A DNA stretch of 64,000 bases from Streptomyces werraensis (lineage in GTDB: Bacteria > Actinomycetota > Actinomycetes > Streptomycetales > Streptomycetaceae). Where the stretch lies: NCBI GenBank assembly GCA_014656175.1, contig BNBX01000014.1, forward strand, positions 62,001 to 126,000. The letters run 5' to 3'. Shown one piece after another: positions 17,612 through 25,859 of the stretch. The notes below the pieces were generated by a model. The model worked only from the letters and a program-made list of their open reading frames with translations. It was not told the DNA's origin and did no database searches. The number at the start of each line of letters is the position of its first letter. Position 1 is the first letter of the stretch. The position numbers and the translations under genes were made by a program.

Positions 17612-18019
17612 TCAGCCCTCGACGGCCGCCGGGTCCATCCAGACGACCTCCCAGGTGTGGCCGTCGAGGTCGTCGAAGGAGCGGCCGTACATGAAACCGA
17701 GGTCCTGGGTGTCGCCGGCCACGGAGCCGCCCGCCGCCAGCGCCTTCTCCACCAGCTCGTCGACCTTCTCCCGGCTCTCGGCGCTCAGCGCCAGCAGCAC
17801 CTCGCTGCTCTTGCGGGCGTCCGAGATCTCCTTCTTCGTGAACTGCGCGTACTTCTCCTTCGTCAGCAGCATCGCGATGATCGTGTCGCTGATCACGACG
17901 GACGCCGTGGACTCGTCGCTGAACTGCTCGTTGATGGAGTAGCCGAGCGCCGTGTAGAACGTCCGCGACGCGTCGATGTCCTCGACGGGCAGGTTCACGA
18001 AGATCATCTGCTGGTACAT
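17612..18019 (-). CDS. VOC (glyoxalase/bleomycin resistance fold) protein
   Basis: 135 aa from ATG 18019. Two beta-alpha-beta-beta-beta halves: MIFVNLPVEDIDASRTFYTALGY at the start, then SAESREKVDELVEKALAAGG and GRSFDDLDGHTWEVVWMDP at the end. The final His-Glu pair is typical of the YaeR/PhnB-like group. The metal site is only partly evident, so an enzymatic role is not certain. The gene stands alone, with GGGAGAGG upstream. Confidence 0.85.
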   Translation of the reverse strand: MYQQMIFVNLPVEDIDASRTFYTALGYSINEQFSDESTASVVISDTIIAMLLTKEKYAQFTKKEISDARKSSEVLLALSAESREKVDELVEKALAAGGSVAGDTQDLGFMYGRSFDDLDGHTWEVVWMDPAAVEG

Positions 18020-18119
18020 GACGGGGCCTCTCCCTCTGTGTGTTGCCGTTCGAGGGGGTAGACCCGAGGGCCGCGCGGAACTCATCGCCCTGGAGGAAAG
18101 TTCTTTCGGCCGTCTTGGC

Positions 18120-19439
18120 TCAGCCGCTCAGCGGCCACGCCGACAGCTCGGCCACCGCCACGGTGAGCGGTCCGAACAGGGCGAGCAGCGCGACCGCGCG
18201 CAGGGCGGCGGCCCGGCGCAGCGTCCCCGCGGGCGCCCCCAGCCGCCGCAGCGAGGCCGTCGTGTCCGCGTGCGCCTGCTTGGCCTCGACGGCCGCCGTG
18301 AGCAGCGTCGCGACCGTGCAGCCGGCCACGAGCAGCACCCCGAGCACCACGAGGGGACCGGCCGACGGGTCGTCCCGGTCGTGCAGCGACGCCATCGCGT
18401 ACGCGGCCGACATCACCGCGCAGACCACGCCCAGCGGGCGTCCGATCCGCGTCGCCTCCGTCATCAGCACCCGCCCGGCCAGCAGCCGCAGCGCACCCGG
18501 CCGCACCGCCTGGAGCAGCCGCCCGCACAGATGGGTGAGTCCGGGGCCGACCAGGGCCAGTCCCAGGGAGGTCAGGGCCAGCCCGAGGAACGCCGCCGGA
18601 CCGCCCTCGGAGCCGGCACGGCTCGCCGCCGCCTCCACCGCCAGCCCCACCGCGAGCACCGCGACGCCCCAGGGCAGCCCCGACGGGGCCGCGGTCGGCA
18701 CGGGGGGCGGGACGACGGCCGGGGAACTGCCGGCGGTCTCCTCGGCCGCTTCGGCCCGTGCACCGTCCTGCTCCGGCGAGGGCGCTTCCGTGGCCGTGCG
18801 CCGTCCGCGCGCGGCGGCCCCCAGCTGGCGGCCGAACCGCCCGTACGCGCCGAACGAATCCTGCACCGGTGTGCGCCGGTAGGCGCCGAACCGGCCGTAC
18901 GCCCGTACGGCCCGGCCCGCGCCCGTCACGGGCTCGCGCGGCCGCAGCGCCGTCGCCACCGCGGCCGACGCGCTCAGCGGCACCAGGGCCAGCAGTGTCA
19001 GCGCGGCCGGCAGCGGCAGGGGACGCCCGGCGGCCAGGAACTCCTGTGCGCCCCCGCCGAGGGGCATGCCGGTCAGGTCGCCGCGCAACTGGAGGAAGGC
19101 CAGCAGCGCCAGCACCGAACCGAGCACGCAGGACAGGGCCGTGGTCGCGGCGGAGACCGCCATCAGCTTGACCGGGCCGAGCCCGACCGCCGACAGACCG
19201 GGCCGTGGCCGGGTGGCCGGATCGGTGCGGGCGACCGCGACCGCGAGATGAACGGTGGCCGCCAGCGGGGCCGTGCACCAGGCCAGCCGGAGTGCGGAGG
19301 CGGATGGGTCGGGGTGGCTCAGGGCGTGGCCGAGGGCGCTCAGCAGCAGGAAACCCGTGCCGGCCGAGGCGCCCGCGACGAGGAGCCGGCGGACCTGGAC
19401 GGCGGGCTGGGCCCCGAGGCTCAGACGGAGAGCGAGCAC
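18120..19439 (-). CDS. ABC transporter permease (FtsX-like)
   Basis: 439 aa from the GTG at 19439, which lies inside the end of the upstream ATPase gene (19-base overlap). It has several hydrophobic segments: around residues 18-36, 55-75, 95-118, 145-165 and four more in the C-terminal half. Between them is a long hydrophilic stretch with a repeated YGRFGAYRR / FGAYGRFGRQ pattern and acidic, Pro-rich sequence. It pairs with the ATPase at 19421-20170 as an exporter of unknown cargo. Confidence 0.75.
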   Translation of the reverse strand: MLALRLSLGAQPAVQVRRLLVAGASAGTGFLLLSALGHALSHPDPSASALRLAWCTAPLAATVHLAVAVARTDPATRPRPGLSAVGLGPVKLMAVSAATTALSCVLGSVLALLAFLQLRGDLTGMPLGGGAQEFLAAGRPLPLPAALTLLALVPLSASAAVATALRPREPVTGAGRAVRAYGRFGAYRRTPVQDSFGAYGRFGRQLGAAARGRRTATEAPSPEQDGARAEAAEETAGSSPAVVPPPVPTAAPSGLPWGVAVLAVGLAVEAAASRAGSEGGPAAFLGLALTSLGLALVGPGLTHLCGRLLQAVRPGALRLLAGRVLMTEATRIGRPLGVVCAVMSAAYAMASLHDRDDPSAGPLVVLGVLLVAGCTVATLLTAAVEAKQAHADTTASLRRLGAPAGTLRRAAALRAVALLALFGPLTVAVAELSAWPLSG

Positions 19440-20170
19440 GCCGCCCGGCCTTCCGACTCGGCCGGTCCGGAGACCGGGGGGAGGTGCACGGTCCGCACGC
19501 ACCGTCCGTCGAGCAGCGACACCGTACGGTCGGCGAGCGCCGCGGTCTGCGCCTCGTGCGTCGCGAGGACCACGGTGATGCCGTGCGAGCGGGCCGCCGT
19601 GGTGAGCGTGCGCAGCACATGGGCGCGGTCGACGCGGTGCAGCGGCGCGGTCGGCTCGTCGGCGAACAGCACCGAGGGCGCCGGGGCCAGTGCCCGGGCG
19701 ATGCACACCCGCTGGCGCTCCGCGTGCGTCAGCTCCACGGGGTGCTTGCGGGCCCGGTCGCCCACGTCGAGACGCTCCAGCCACTCCAGGGCCGCGGCCT
19801 TGGCGCGGCTGCGCCCGGTGCCGCGCAGCATGAGGGGCAGCGCGGCGTTCTCCCACACGTTCAGCTCCGGCACCAGGACCGGCGCCGGGTCGATCCAGCC
19901 GAACCGGTCACGGCGCAGCCGCTCCCTGGCCGCCGGGCCCATGGTGTGCACGGGCACGCTGTTGAACCAGACCTCGCCGTCGTTCGCGGGCACCAGGCCG
20001 GACAGGCAGCGCAGCAGGGTCGACTTGCCGCTGCCGCGCGGGCCTGAGACCGCGAGGATCTCGCCCTCCCGGACGCCGAGCGAAACCCCGCTCAGGCCGG
20101 GTGAGCCGTCGTCGTGCCGGAAGTGCAGGGCACGCGCCCAGAGCACGTCGTTGTCCGGTGGGGCCACCAT
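19421..20170 (-). CDS. ABC transporter ATP-binding protein, atypical signature motif
   Basis: 249 aa from ATG 20170 (GAGGT upstream); the frame is open further upstream without similarity. Walker A is GPRGSGKSTLL, Walker B VLFADEPTAPL and the H-loop LATHEAQTA. The LSGGQ signature is replaced by LTHAERQRV, and the Q-loop region reads FGWIDPAPVLVPEL, with Ile-Asp where Gln is usual. The order of parts resembles LolD/MacB-type exporters. The changed signature suggests altered ATPase cycling or a partner role. Overlaps the permease gene. Confidence 0.85.
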   Translation of the reverse strand: MVAPPDNDVLWARALHFRHDDGSPGLSGVSLGVREGEILAVSGPRGSGKSTLLRCLSGLVPANDGEVWFNSVPVHTMGPAARERLRRDRFGWIDPAPVLVPELNVWENAALPLMLRGTGRSRAKAAALEWLERLDVGDRARKHPVELTHAERQRVCIARALAPAPSVLFADEPTAPLHRVDRAHVLRTLTTAARSHGITVVLATHEAQTAALADRTVSLLDGRCVRTVHLPPVSGPAESEGRAACSLSV

Positions 20171-20413
20171 GGCGTACACCTCGGTTCGGATCGGAAATGC
20201 CGTGCGCTCTTCGGGTAATTCCCCCGTCCGGGGGAACGAAGGGCGGGCCGATCGGTCACTGGGCACGCTAGGCAGGCGGTGGCGGACGGCGGGACAGCAC
20301 GCGGCCCCGGGCCGCCGTTTCTCACTCGAACGGGCGGCACCGGGGCCGGTGTTGATCATTCAAAGCGACGATCGGTACCTCGGACGGCCTACGGCCGCGA
20401 TCAGCTCGTCGGC
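20171..20413. other. Gap between aminotransferase and ABC exporter genes
   Basis: 243 bases, both neighbours on the minus strand. A short hairpin (CACCGG/CCGGTG, about 20336-20349) could end the aminotransferase transcript. A TAGCGT-like -10 on the minus strand near 20267-20272 could serve the exporter. Both are weak. Confidence 0.35.
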
Positions 20414-21787
20414 CTACAGCTTGGTCCACGCCTCCGTGAGCGTCGCGCGCAGGATCTGCTCGATCTCGTCGAAGGTCTCCTGGTTCGAGATCAGCGGCGG
20501 CGCGAGCTGGATGACCGGGTCGCCGCGGTCGTCGGCACGGCAGTACAGACCGTTCTCGAACAGCTTCTTGGAGAGGAAGCCGTACAGCACGCGCTCGGTC
20601 TCGTCGGCGTCGAAGGACTCCTTGGTCGCCTTGTCCTTGACCAGCTCGATGCCGTAGAAGAAGCCGTTGCCGCGGACGTCGCCGACGATCGGCAGGTCGT
20701 GCAGCTTCTCCAGGGTGGAGCGGAACGCGCCCTCGTTGTCGAGGACGTGCTGGTTGAGGCCCTCGCGCTCGAACAGGTCGAGGTTGGCGAGGCCGACCGC
20801 CGCCGACACCGGGTGACCGCCGAAGGTGTAGCCGTGCAGGAAGGTGTTGTCGCCCCGGTAGAACGGCTCGGCGAGCCGGTCGGAGACGATGCACGCGCCG
20901 ATCGGCGAGTAGCCGGACGTCATGCCCTTGGCGCAGGTGATCATGTCCGGGACATAGCCGAACTTGTCGCAGGCGAAGGTGGTGCCGAGGCGGCCGAAGG
21001 CGCAGATGACCTCGTCGGAGACGAGCAGCACGTCGTACTGGTCGCAGATCTCGCGGACCCGCCGGAAGTAGCCGGGCGGGGGCGGGAAGCAGCCGCCCGC
21101 GTTCTGCACGGGCTCCAGGAAGACCGCGGCGACCGTGTCCGGGCCCTCGAAAAGGATCTGCTGCTCGATCTGGTCGGCGGCCCAGCGGCCGAACGCCTCC
21201 GGGTCACCGCCGTGGATCGGCGCCCGGTAGATGTTGGTGTTGGGCACCTTGTGCGCGCCCGGCACCAGCGGCTCGAAGGGCGCCTTCAGGGCGGGCAGGC
21301 CGGTGATCGACAGGGCGCCCTGCGGGGTGCCGTGGTACGCGACCGCGCGGGAGATGACCTTGTACTTGGTCGGCTTGCCGGTCAGCTTGAAGTACTGCTT
21401 GGCGAGCTTCCACGCGGTCTCCACCGCCTCGCCGCCGCCGGTGGTGAAGAAGACCTTGTTGAGGTCGCCGGGGGCCTCGTGCGCCAGCCGCTCCGCGAGC
21501 TCGACGGCCGCGGGGTGGGCGTAGGACCAGACCGGGAAGAACGCCAGCTCCTGCGCCTGCTTGGCGGCCGTCTCGGCGAGTTCCTGGCGGCCGTGGCCGG
21601 CCTGCACCACGAACAGGCCCGCCAGGCCGTCGAGGTAGCGCTTGCCCTTGTCGTCGTAGATGTGGGTGCCCTCACCGCGGACGATGGTGGGGACGGGCGC
21701 GTTCTCGTACGACGACATGCGGGTGAAGTGCATCCACAGGTGGTCGTACGCGGACTTGCTGAGGTCCTTGGGGGTGTCGGTGCTCAC
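20414..21787 (-). CDS. Class III aminotransferase (putrescine/beta-alanine:pyruvate type)
   Basis: 457 aa from GTG 21787. PLP-dependent omega-aminotransferase: DHLWMHFTRM start, FFTTGGGEAVETAWKLA, VAYHGTPQGALSITG, PVQNAGGCFPPPPGYF, LLVSDEVICAFGR, and the Schiff-base lysine at 287 in MITCAKGMTSGYSPIGA. The N-terminal H(L/M)W-type motif and GYTFGGHP are typical of SpuC-like polyamine aminotransferases. These pass the amino group of putrescine or related amines to pyruvate. It starts two bases after the Lrp-type regulator stop, so the two form an operon, divergent from an aldehyde dehydrogenase that fits the next step. Confidence 0.88.
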   Translation of the reverse strand: MSTDTPKDLSKSAYDHLWMHFTRMSSYENAPVPTIVRGEGTHIYDDKGKRYLDGLAGLFVVQAGHGRQELAETAAKQAQELAFFPVWSYAHPAAVELAERLAHEAPGDLNKVFFTTGGGEAVETAWKLAKQYFKLTGKPTKYKVISRAVAYHGTPQGALSITGLPALKAPFEPLVPGAHKVPNTNIYRAPIHGGDPEAFGRWAADQIEQQILFEGPDTVAAVFLEPVQNAGGCFPPPPGYFRRVREICDQYDVLLVSDEVICAFGRLGTTFACDKFGYVPDMITCAKGMTSGYSPIGACIVSDRLAEPFYRGDNTFLHGYTFGGHPVSAAVGLANLDLFEREGLNQHVLDNEGAFRSTLEKLHDLPIVGDVRGNGFFYGIELVKDKATKESFDADETERVLYGFLSKKLFENGLYCRADDRGDPVIQLAPPLISNQETFDEIEQILRATLTEAWTKL

Positions 21788-21789
21788 GG

Positions 21790-22308
21790 TTATCGGGTTC
21801 CCCACATGTAGGTCTGCTTCTTGAGCTTGAGGTAGACGAAACTCTCGGTCGAACGCACACCGGGCACGGCGCGGATGCGCTTGTTGATGACCTCCAGCAG
21901 GTGGTCGTCGTCCTCGCAGACGATCTCGACCATCAGGTCGAAGGAGCCGGCGGTCATCACCACGTACTCGCATTCGGCCATCTCGGCCAGCGCGTCGGCG
22001 ACGGCCTCCACGTCGCCCTCGACGTTGACGCCGACCATCGCCTGCCGGCGGAAGCCCACGGTGAGCGGGTCCGTGACGGCGACGATCTGCATCACGCCCT
22101 GGTCGAGCAGCTTCTGCACCCGCTGGCGCACGGCCGCCTCGGACAGGCCCACGGCCTTGCCGATGGCGGCGTACGGCCGGCGGCCGTCCTGCTGGAGCTG
22201 CTCGATGATGGCGAGGGAGACGGCGTCCAACTGCGGTCCGCCGCCGTTCTTGGACTCGCGGGAGTCCTTGGGGTCTGCGCTTCGACTGGCCACGAGGTCA
22301 CTGTGCAC
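21790..22308 (-). CDS. Lrp/AsnC family transcriptional regulator
   Basis: 172 aa from GTG 22308; a GTG at 22293 is an alternative. Helix-turn-helix: LDAVSLAIIEQLQQDGRR, YAAIGKAVGLSEAAVRQRVQKL. The RAM domain follows: VGVNVEGDVEAVADALAEM, YVVMTAGSFDLMVEIVCED and the final LKLKKQTYMWGTR. It likely controls itself, the co-transcribed aminotransferase and the divergent aldehyde dehydrogenase, sensing an amine or amino acid. Candidate operator repeats lie at 22342-22379. Confidence 0.9.
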   Translation of the reverse strand: MHSDLVASRSADPKDSRESKNGGGPQLDAVSLAIIEQLQQDGRRPYAAIGKAVGLSEAAVRQRVQKLLDQGVMQIVAVTDPLTVGFRRQAMVGVNVEGDVEAVADALAEMAECEYVVMTAGSFDLMVEIVCEDDDHLLEVINKRIRAVPGVRSTESFVYLKLKKQTYMWGTR

Positions 22309-22341
22309 GACGTATCGACAGTTTTGCAAGGCTCGATCGAT

Positions 22342-22379
22342 GAAATCCGTTGTTAACGAAGCTCGCGCTTGCGGATTTC
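22342..22379. promoter_or_regulatory. Inverted repeat between lrp-type gene and aldehyde dehydrogenase
   Basis: Arms GAAATCCG (22342-22349) and CGGATTTC (22372-22379) are perfect inverted repeats with centres 30 bases apart, three helical turns. An AT-rich GTTAAC palindrome lies near the middle. Multimeric Lrp proteins typically bind such spaced sites, so this is a candidate operator. Confidence 0.5.
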
Positions 22380-22403
22380 GCAGATGCGAGGGGATCGGGG
22401 GTG

Positions 22404-22431
22404 TTGAAAACGTCAGCCGTCCGTCTAGGGT
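22404..22431 (+). promoter_or_regulatory. Promoter of the aldehyde dehydrogenase gene
   Basis: TTGAAA (22404-22409), 16-base spacer, TAGGGT (22426-22431). The predicted start is near 22438. A small hairpin (AGAGGT/ACCTCT) lies just downstream in the leader. Confidence 0.65.
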
Positions 22432-22512
22432 GGGTGTCTCAGAGGTTGGACACCTCTACCCGTACACACCCGACACCCCGGGCACCCACGAGAAACATCA
22501 GGAGGGCCTGCA

Positions 22513-23952
22513 GTGAGCACCGAGCTGCGTCGTCTGCGCAACTACATCGGCGGTGAGTTCCGGGACGCCGCCGACGGACGGACCACCGAGGTGGTCAACC
22601 CCGCGACCGGCGAGGCGTACGCGACGGCTCCGCTGTCCGGTGCCGCGGACGTCGACGCCGCGATGGCGGCCGCCGCCGAGGCCTTCCCCGGCTGGCGCGA
22701 CACCACCCCGGCCGAGCGCCAGAGGGCGCTGCTGAAGATCGCGGACGCCTTCGAGGAGCGCGCCGAGGAACTGATCGCCGCCGAGGTGGAGAACACGGGC
22801 AAGCCCACCGGGCTGACCCGCACCGAGGAGATCCCGCCGATGGTGGACCAGATCCGCTTCTTCGCGGGCGCGGCGCGGATGCTCGAGGGCAAGGGCGCCG
22901 GCGAGTACATGGAGGGCCTGACCTCCTTCGTGCGCCGTGAGCCGGTCGGCGTCTGCGCCCAGGTCGCGCCCTGGAACTACCCGATGATGATGGCCGTGTG
23001 GAAGTTCGCCCCGGCCATCGCCGCGGGCAACACGGTCGTCCTCAAGCCCTCGGACACCACTCCCGCCTCCACCGTCCTCATCGCCGAGATCCTCGGCTCG
23101 GTCCTCCCCAAGGGCGTCTTCAACGTCGTCTGCGGCGACCGTGAGACCGGCCGGCTGATGGTCGAGCACCCGACCCCGGCGATGGCCTCCATCACCGGCT
23201 CGGTGCGCGCGGGCATGGCGGTCGCCGAGTCGGCGTCCAAGGACCTCAAGCGGGTCCACCTGGAGCTGGGCGGCAAGGCCCCGGTCGTGGTCTTCGAGGA
23301 CGTCGACATCGCCAAGGCCGTGGCGGGCATCTCCGAGGCGGGCTACTTCAACGCCGGCCAGGACTGCACGGCCGCCACGCGCGTGCTGGTGCACGAGTCC
23401 GTGCACGACGAGTTCGTCCAGGCGCTCGCCAAGGCCGCCTCCGACATCAGGACGGGCATGCCCGACGACGAGGACGTCCTCTACGGCCCGCTCAACAACC
23501 CCAACCAGCTCGAGCAGGTCGAGGGCTTCATCGAGCGGCTGCCCGCCCACGCGCGCGTCGAGGCCGGCGGCAAGCGGGTCGGCGACAAGGGCTACTTCTA
23601 CGCGCCGACCGTGGTCTCGGGCCTCAAGCAGGACGACGAGATCATCCAGAAGGAGGTCTTCGGACCGGTCATCACCGTCCAGTCCTTCACGGACGAGGAC
23701 CAGGCCGTCGAGTACGCCAACGGCGTGGAGTACGCGCTGGCGTCGTCGGTGTGGACCAAGGACCACGCGCGCGCGATGCGGATGTCGAAGAAGCTGGACT
23801 TCGGCTGCGTGTGGATCAACACCCACATCCCGCTGGTCGCGGAGATGCCGCACGGCGGCTTCAAGAAGTCGGGCTACGGCAAGGATCTGTCGGCCTACGG
23901 CTTCGACGACTACACGCGGATCAAGCACGTGATGACGTCGCTGGAGGACTAG
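22513..23952 (+). CDS. Aldehyde dehydrogenase, gamma-aminobutyraldehyde type
   Basis: 479 aa from GTG 22513 with AGGAGGG six bases upstream. NAD(P)-dependent: PWNYPMMMAVWKFAPAIAAGN, LKPSDTTPAS, LELGGKAPVVVFEDVD and catalytic Cys285 in NAGQDCTAATRV. KEVFGPVITVQSF and the ending SGYGKDLSAYGFDDYTRIKH resemble gamma-aminobutyraldehyde dehydrogenases such as YdcW/PatD. It would oxidise the aldehyde made by the divergent aminotransferase to GABA or beta-alanine. Divergent from lrp and ended by the hairpin at 23966-24001. Confidence 0.9.
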   Translation: MSTELRRLRNYIGGEFRDAADGRTTEVVNPATGEAYATAPLSGAADVDAAMAAAAEAFPGWRDTTPAERQRALLKIADAFEERAEELIAAEVENTGKPTGLTRTEEIPPMVDQIRFFAGAARMLEGKGAGEYMEGLTSFVRREPVGVCAQVAPWNYPMMMAVWKFAPAIAAGNTVVLKPSDTTPASTVLIAEILGSVLPKGVFNVVCGDRETGRLMVEHPTPAMASITGSVRAGMAVAESASKDLKRVHLELGGKAPVVVFEDVDIAKAVAGISEAGYFNAGQDCTAATRVLVHESVHDEFVQALAKAASDIRTGMPDDEDVLYGPLNNPNQLEQVEGFIERLPAHARVEAGGKRVGDKGYFYAPTVVSGLKQDDEIIQKEVFGPVITVQSFTDEDQAVEYANGVEYALASSVWTKDHARAMRMSKKLDFGCVWINTHIPLVAEMPHGGFKKSGYGKDLSAYGFDDYTRIKHVMTSLED

Positions 23953-23965
23953 CGGACGGAGCGTT

Positions 23966-24001
23966 CGGCCCCGGACCGGTGCAGCGCACCGTCCGGGGCC
24001 G
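23966..24001 (+). terminator. Terminator after the aldehyde dehydrogenase
   Basis: Long GC-rich hairpin: 23966-23982 with 23986-24001, 16 pairs with one bulged base, then TTTCC a few bases on. Confidence 0.75.
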
Positions 24002-24032
24002 ACGCGTTTCCGGAGGGCGCCCGGACTATTTT

Positions 24033-24061
24033 TTGAACATGTTCAACTCCAGGCGTACGCT
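24033..24061 (+). promoter_or_regulatory. Leaderless promoter with palindromic operator
   Basis: TTGAAC (24033-24038), a 17-base spacer and TACGCT (24056-24061) place the transcript start at about 24068, the first base of the next ATG. The -35 is part of a perfect 14-bp palindrome TTGAACATGTTCAA (24033-24046). A repressor bound there would block polymerase, which fits a TetR-type regulator encoded elsewhere. Confidence 0.7.
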
Positions 24062-24067
24062 CCTGCC

Positions 24068-24601
24068 ATGAGCGACAGAGCCGCCCTGCTCAAGGGCATT
24101 CGCGTGTGGCTGGTGTTCTTCGTCGTCTGCCTGGTGCTCAGCGGGGTCACGGCCTTCCCGCTGGTGCACGAACTGCGCTGGACCGAGGAGGCGTTGCGGT
24201 CCCTCGGGGCGCCCGAGCGCCTGCCCGGCCTCATGGAGTGGATCGAACGCGTCCGGGACGGGCTCGACACCGCCGACGCCGACCACCCCTTCCTGCTCTA
24301 CGGCACCGACTGGCTGGCCTTCGCCCACCTCGTCATCGCCGTCGCCTTCCTGGGCCCCTACCGGGACCCCGTACGCAACATCTGGGTCGTGGAGTTCGGC
24401 CTGATCGCCTGCGCCGGCGTCATCCCGCTCGCCCTGGTCTGCGGGCCGATACGCGGCATCCCCTTCTGGTGGAGCGTCGTCGACATGGCGTTCGGGGTGT
24501 TCGGCGCCGTCCCGCTGTACGTCGTCAGGGCGAGGACCAAGCGGCTGGAGGCGCTCACGGAGGCGGCCGTTCCGGGGGGCGTCGCCGCTCCCGCCCAGTA
24601 G
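24068..24601 (+). CDS. Four-helix integral membrane protein, function unknown
   Basis: 177 aa. About four membrane segments: VWLVFFVVCLVLSGVTAF, FAHLVIAVAFLGPY, VEFGLIACAGVIPLALVCG and VDMAFGVFGAVPLYVV. It has no known catalytic motif. The promoter predicts a leaderless transcript with the operator-like palindrome over the -35. It is followed nine bases later by the HXXEE gene, so the two are probably co-expressed. Confidence 0.75.
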   Translation: MSDRAALLKGIRVWLVFFVVCLVLSGVTAFPLVHELRWTEEALRSLGAPERLPGLMEWIERVRDGLDTADADHPFLLYGTDWLAFAHLVIAVAFLGPYRDPVRNIWVVEFGLIACAGVIPLALVCGPIRGIPFWWSVVDMAFGVFGAVPLYVVRARTKRLEALTEAAVPGGVAAPAQ

Positions 24602-24610
24602 GTTGGGCCC

Positions 24611-25153
24611 ATGAGCGGTGAACGGGTGGGCGCGGCCGTCACCTGGGGGCTCCTGGGCGCCTGGGTCGTCCACGATCTCGAGGAACTGGCCACCGTGCCG
24701 GGCTGGCTGCGGCGCAACGTGCCCCGGCTGCGGAAGCGGTTTCCGCAGGTGCCGGAGAGGGTGTGGCGGCGGGCCGAGACCCTGGGCGCGGCCGAGTTCG
24801 CCACCGCCGTAGGAGTGATGGGGGTCGTCGTCGGGACGGCGTCGGCCGCCGGGCGACTCACGGGAGGACGGTCCGGTCTCTACCAGTCCGCGCTGACCGG
24901 CTTCGGACTGCACGGCGTGATGCACATGGCCCAGGCGGCGGCCGTACGCGGCTGCACCCCCGGATCGGTCACGTCACCGCTGGTCGTCCTGCCGTTCACG
25001 CTGTGGGCTCGGGGCCGGCTGCGGAAGGCCGGGGTGCTGCGTCCCCCGCGGCCGCGTGACGCGGTGGCCGGAACGGCGGCCGCCGCCGCGGCCACGGTCG
25101 CCTCGCACGTCGTGGCGCGCCGGGTGCTCGGTGCGGCGCGCCGGACCTCATGA
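24611..25153 (+). CDS. HXXEE-domain membrane protein
   Basis: 180 aa. Named for the motif seen here as VVHDLEELATVPGW (about residues 19-32), with a second charged/His pattern in LGAAEFATAVGV and GLHGVMHMAQA. It has four to five hydrophobic segments. The conserved His/Glu residues within the membrane suggest a metal-binding or enzymatic membrane protein, but no activity is established. Its end overlaps the convergent GDPD gene by six bases. Confidence 0.8.
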   Translation: MSGERVGAAVTWGLLGAWVVHDLEELATVPGWLRRNVPRLRKRFPQVPERVWRRAETLGAAEFATAVGVMGVVVGTASAAGRLTGGRSGLYQSALTGFGLHGVMHMAQAAAVRGCTPGSVTSPLVVLPFTLWARGRLRKAGVLRPPRPRDAVAGTAAAAAATVASHVVARRVLGAARRTS

Positions 25154-25840
25154 CGTCAGGCGGTCGCGCAGCGCGCACAGGACGTCGATGCGGTTGGTGG
25201 TGATCGAGTCCACGCCCGCGGCCAGCAGGCGGCGCATCGAGCGGCGGGTGTCCGGGGTCCACACGGACAGCAGGCAGCCGTCGCGGTGGACGCGGTCCGC
25301 GAGGGCCCGGTCCACCAGGCTGAAGCGGTAGTTGAGCCAGCGCGGCCGGACCGCCTCCAGGAGTCCGGCGCGCGGCGGGGCGTGGGAGGTGTGGGTGAGC
25401 GCGATCTCCGCGTCCGGGTCCACGGCCCGCACGGCCAGCATGGCGGGGGCGCCCGCGCAGTAGTACACGCGGTCCTGGGCGCCCTGTTCGCGGACGACCT
25501 CCACGATCCGGCGCACGGCGCGCTCGCCCGGGGCGCCGGGCAGGTCGATCATCACTCTGCTGCCCTCGGTCGCCGCCAGCGCGTCGGTGAGGGCGGGCAC
25601 CCCGCCGTCCGTCACCTCGCACACCTCGTCCCAGGTGAGGGACGCGAGGGGACGGTCGTGGTCCCACAGACGTCCGAGCGTCGCGTCGTGCAGCAGCACC
25701 GGGACGCCGTCCCGGGTCAGCCGTACGTCGATCTCGACCGCGTCCGCGCCCCGCCCGATCGCGGAGCGCAGGGACGGGACGGTGTTCTCCCGGACGCGGT
25801 AGGGGTCGCCGCGGTGGGCCACGGCGGTCACGTTCTGCAT
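25148..25840 (-). CDS. Glycerophosphodiester phosphodiesterase family protein
   Basis: 230 aa. GDPD TIM barrel: AHRGDPYRVRENTVPSLRSA with the catalytic HR and metal Glu; VEIDVRLTRDGVPVLLHDATLGR with Glu, Asp and the second His; then MIDLPG in place of the usual (I/L)E(I/L)K. VWTPDT and GVDSITTNRIDV end the barrel. It hydrolyses glycerophosphodiesters to glycerol-3-phosphate and an alcohol. No signal peptide, so it is cytoplasmic. It starts 19 bases after the adenosine deaminase stop with GAAGGG upstream, so the two are likely co-transcribed. Confidence 0.88.
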   Translation of the reverse strand: MQNVTAVAHRGDPYRVRENTVPSLRSAIGRGADAVEIDVRLTRDGVPVLLHDATLGRLWDHDRPLASLTWDEVCEVTDGGVPALTDALAATEGSRVMIDLPGAPGERAVRRIVEVVREQGAQDRVYYCAGAPAMLAVRAVDPDAEIALTHTSHAPPRAGLLEAVRPRWLNYRFSLVDRALADRVHRDGCLLSVWTPDTRRSMRRLLAAGVDSITTNRIDVLCALRDRLTS

Positions 25841-25859
25841 GGTGCCCTTCGCGGGATGG

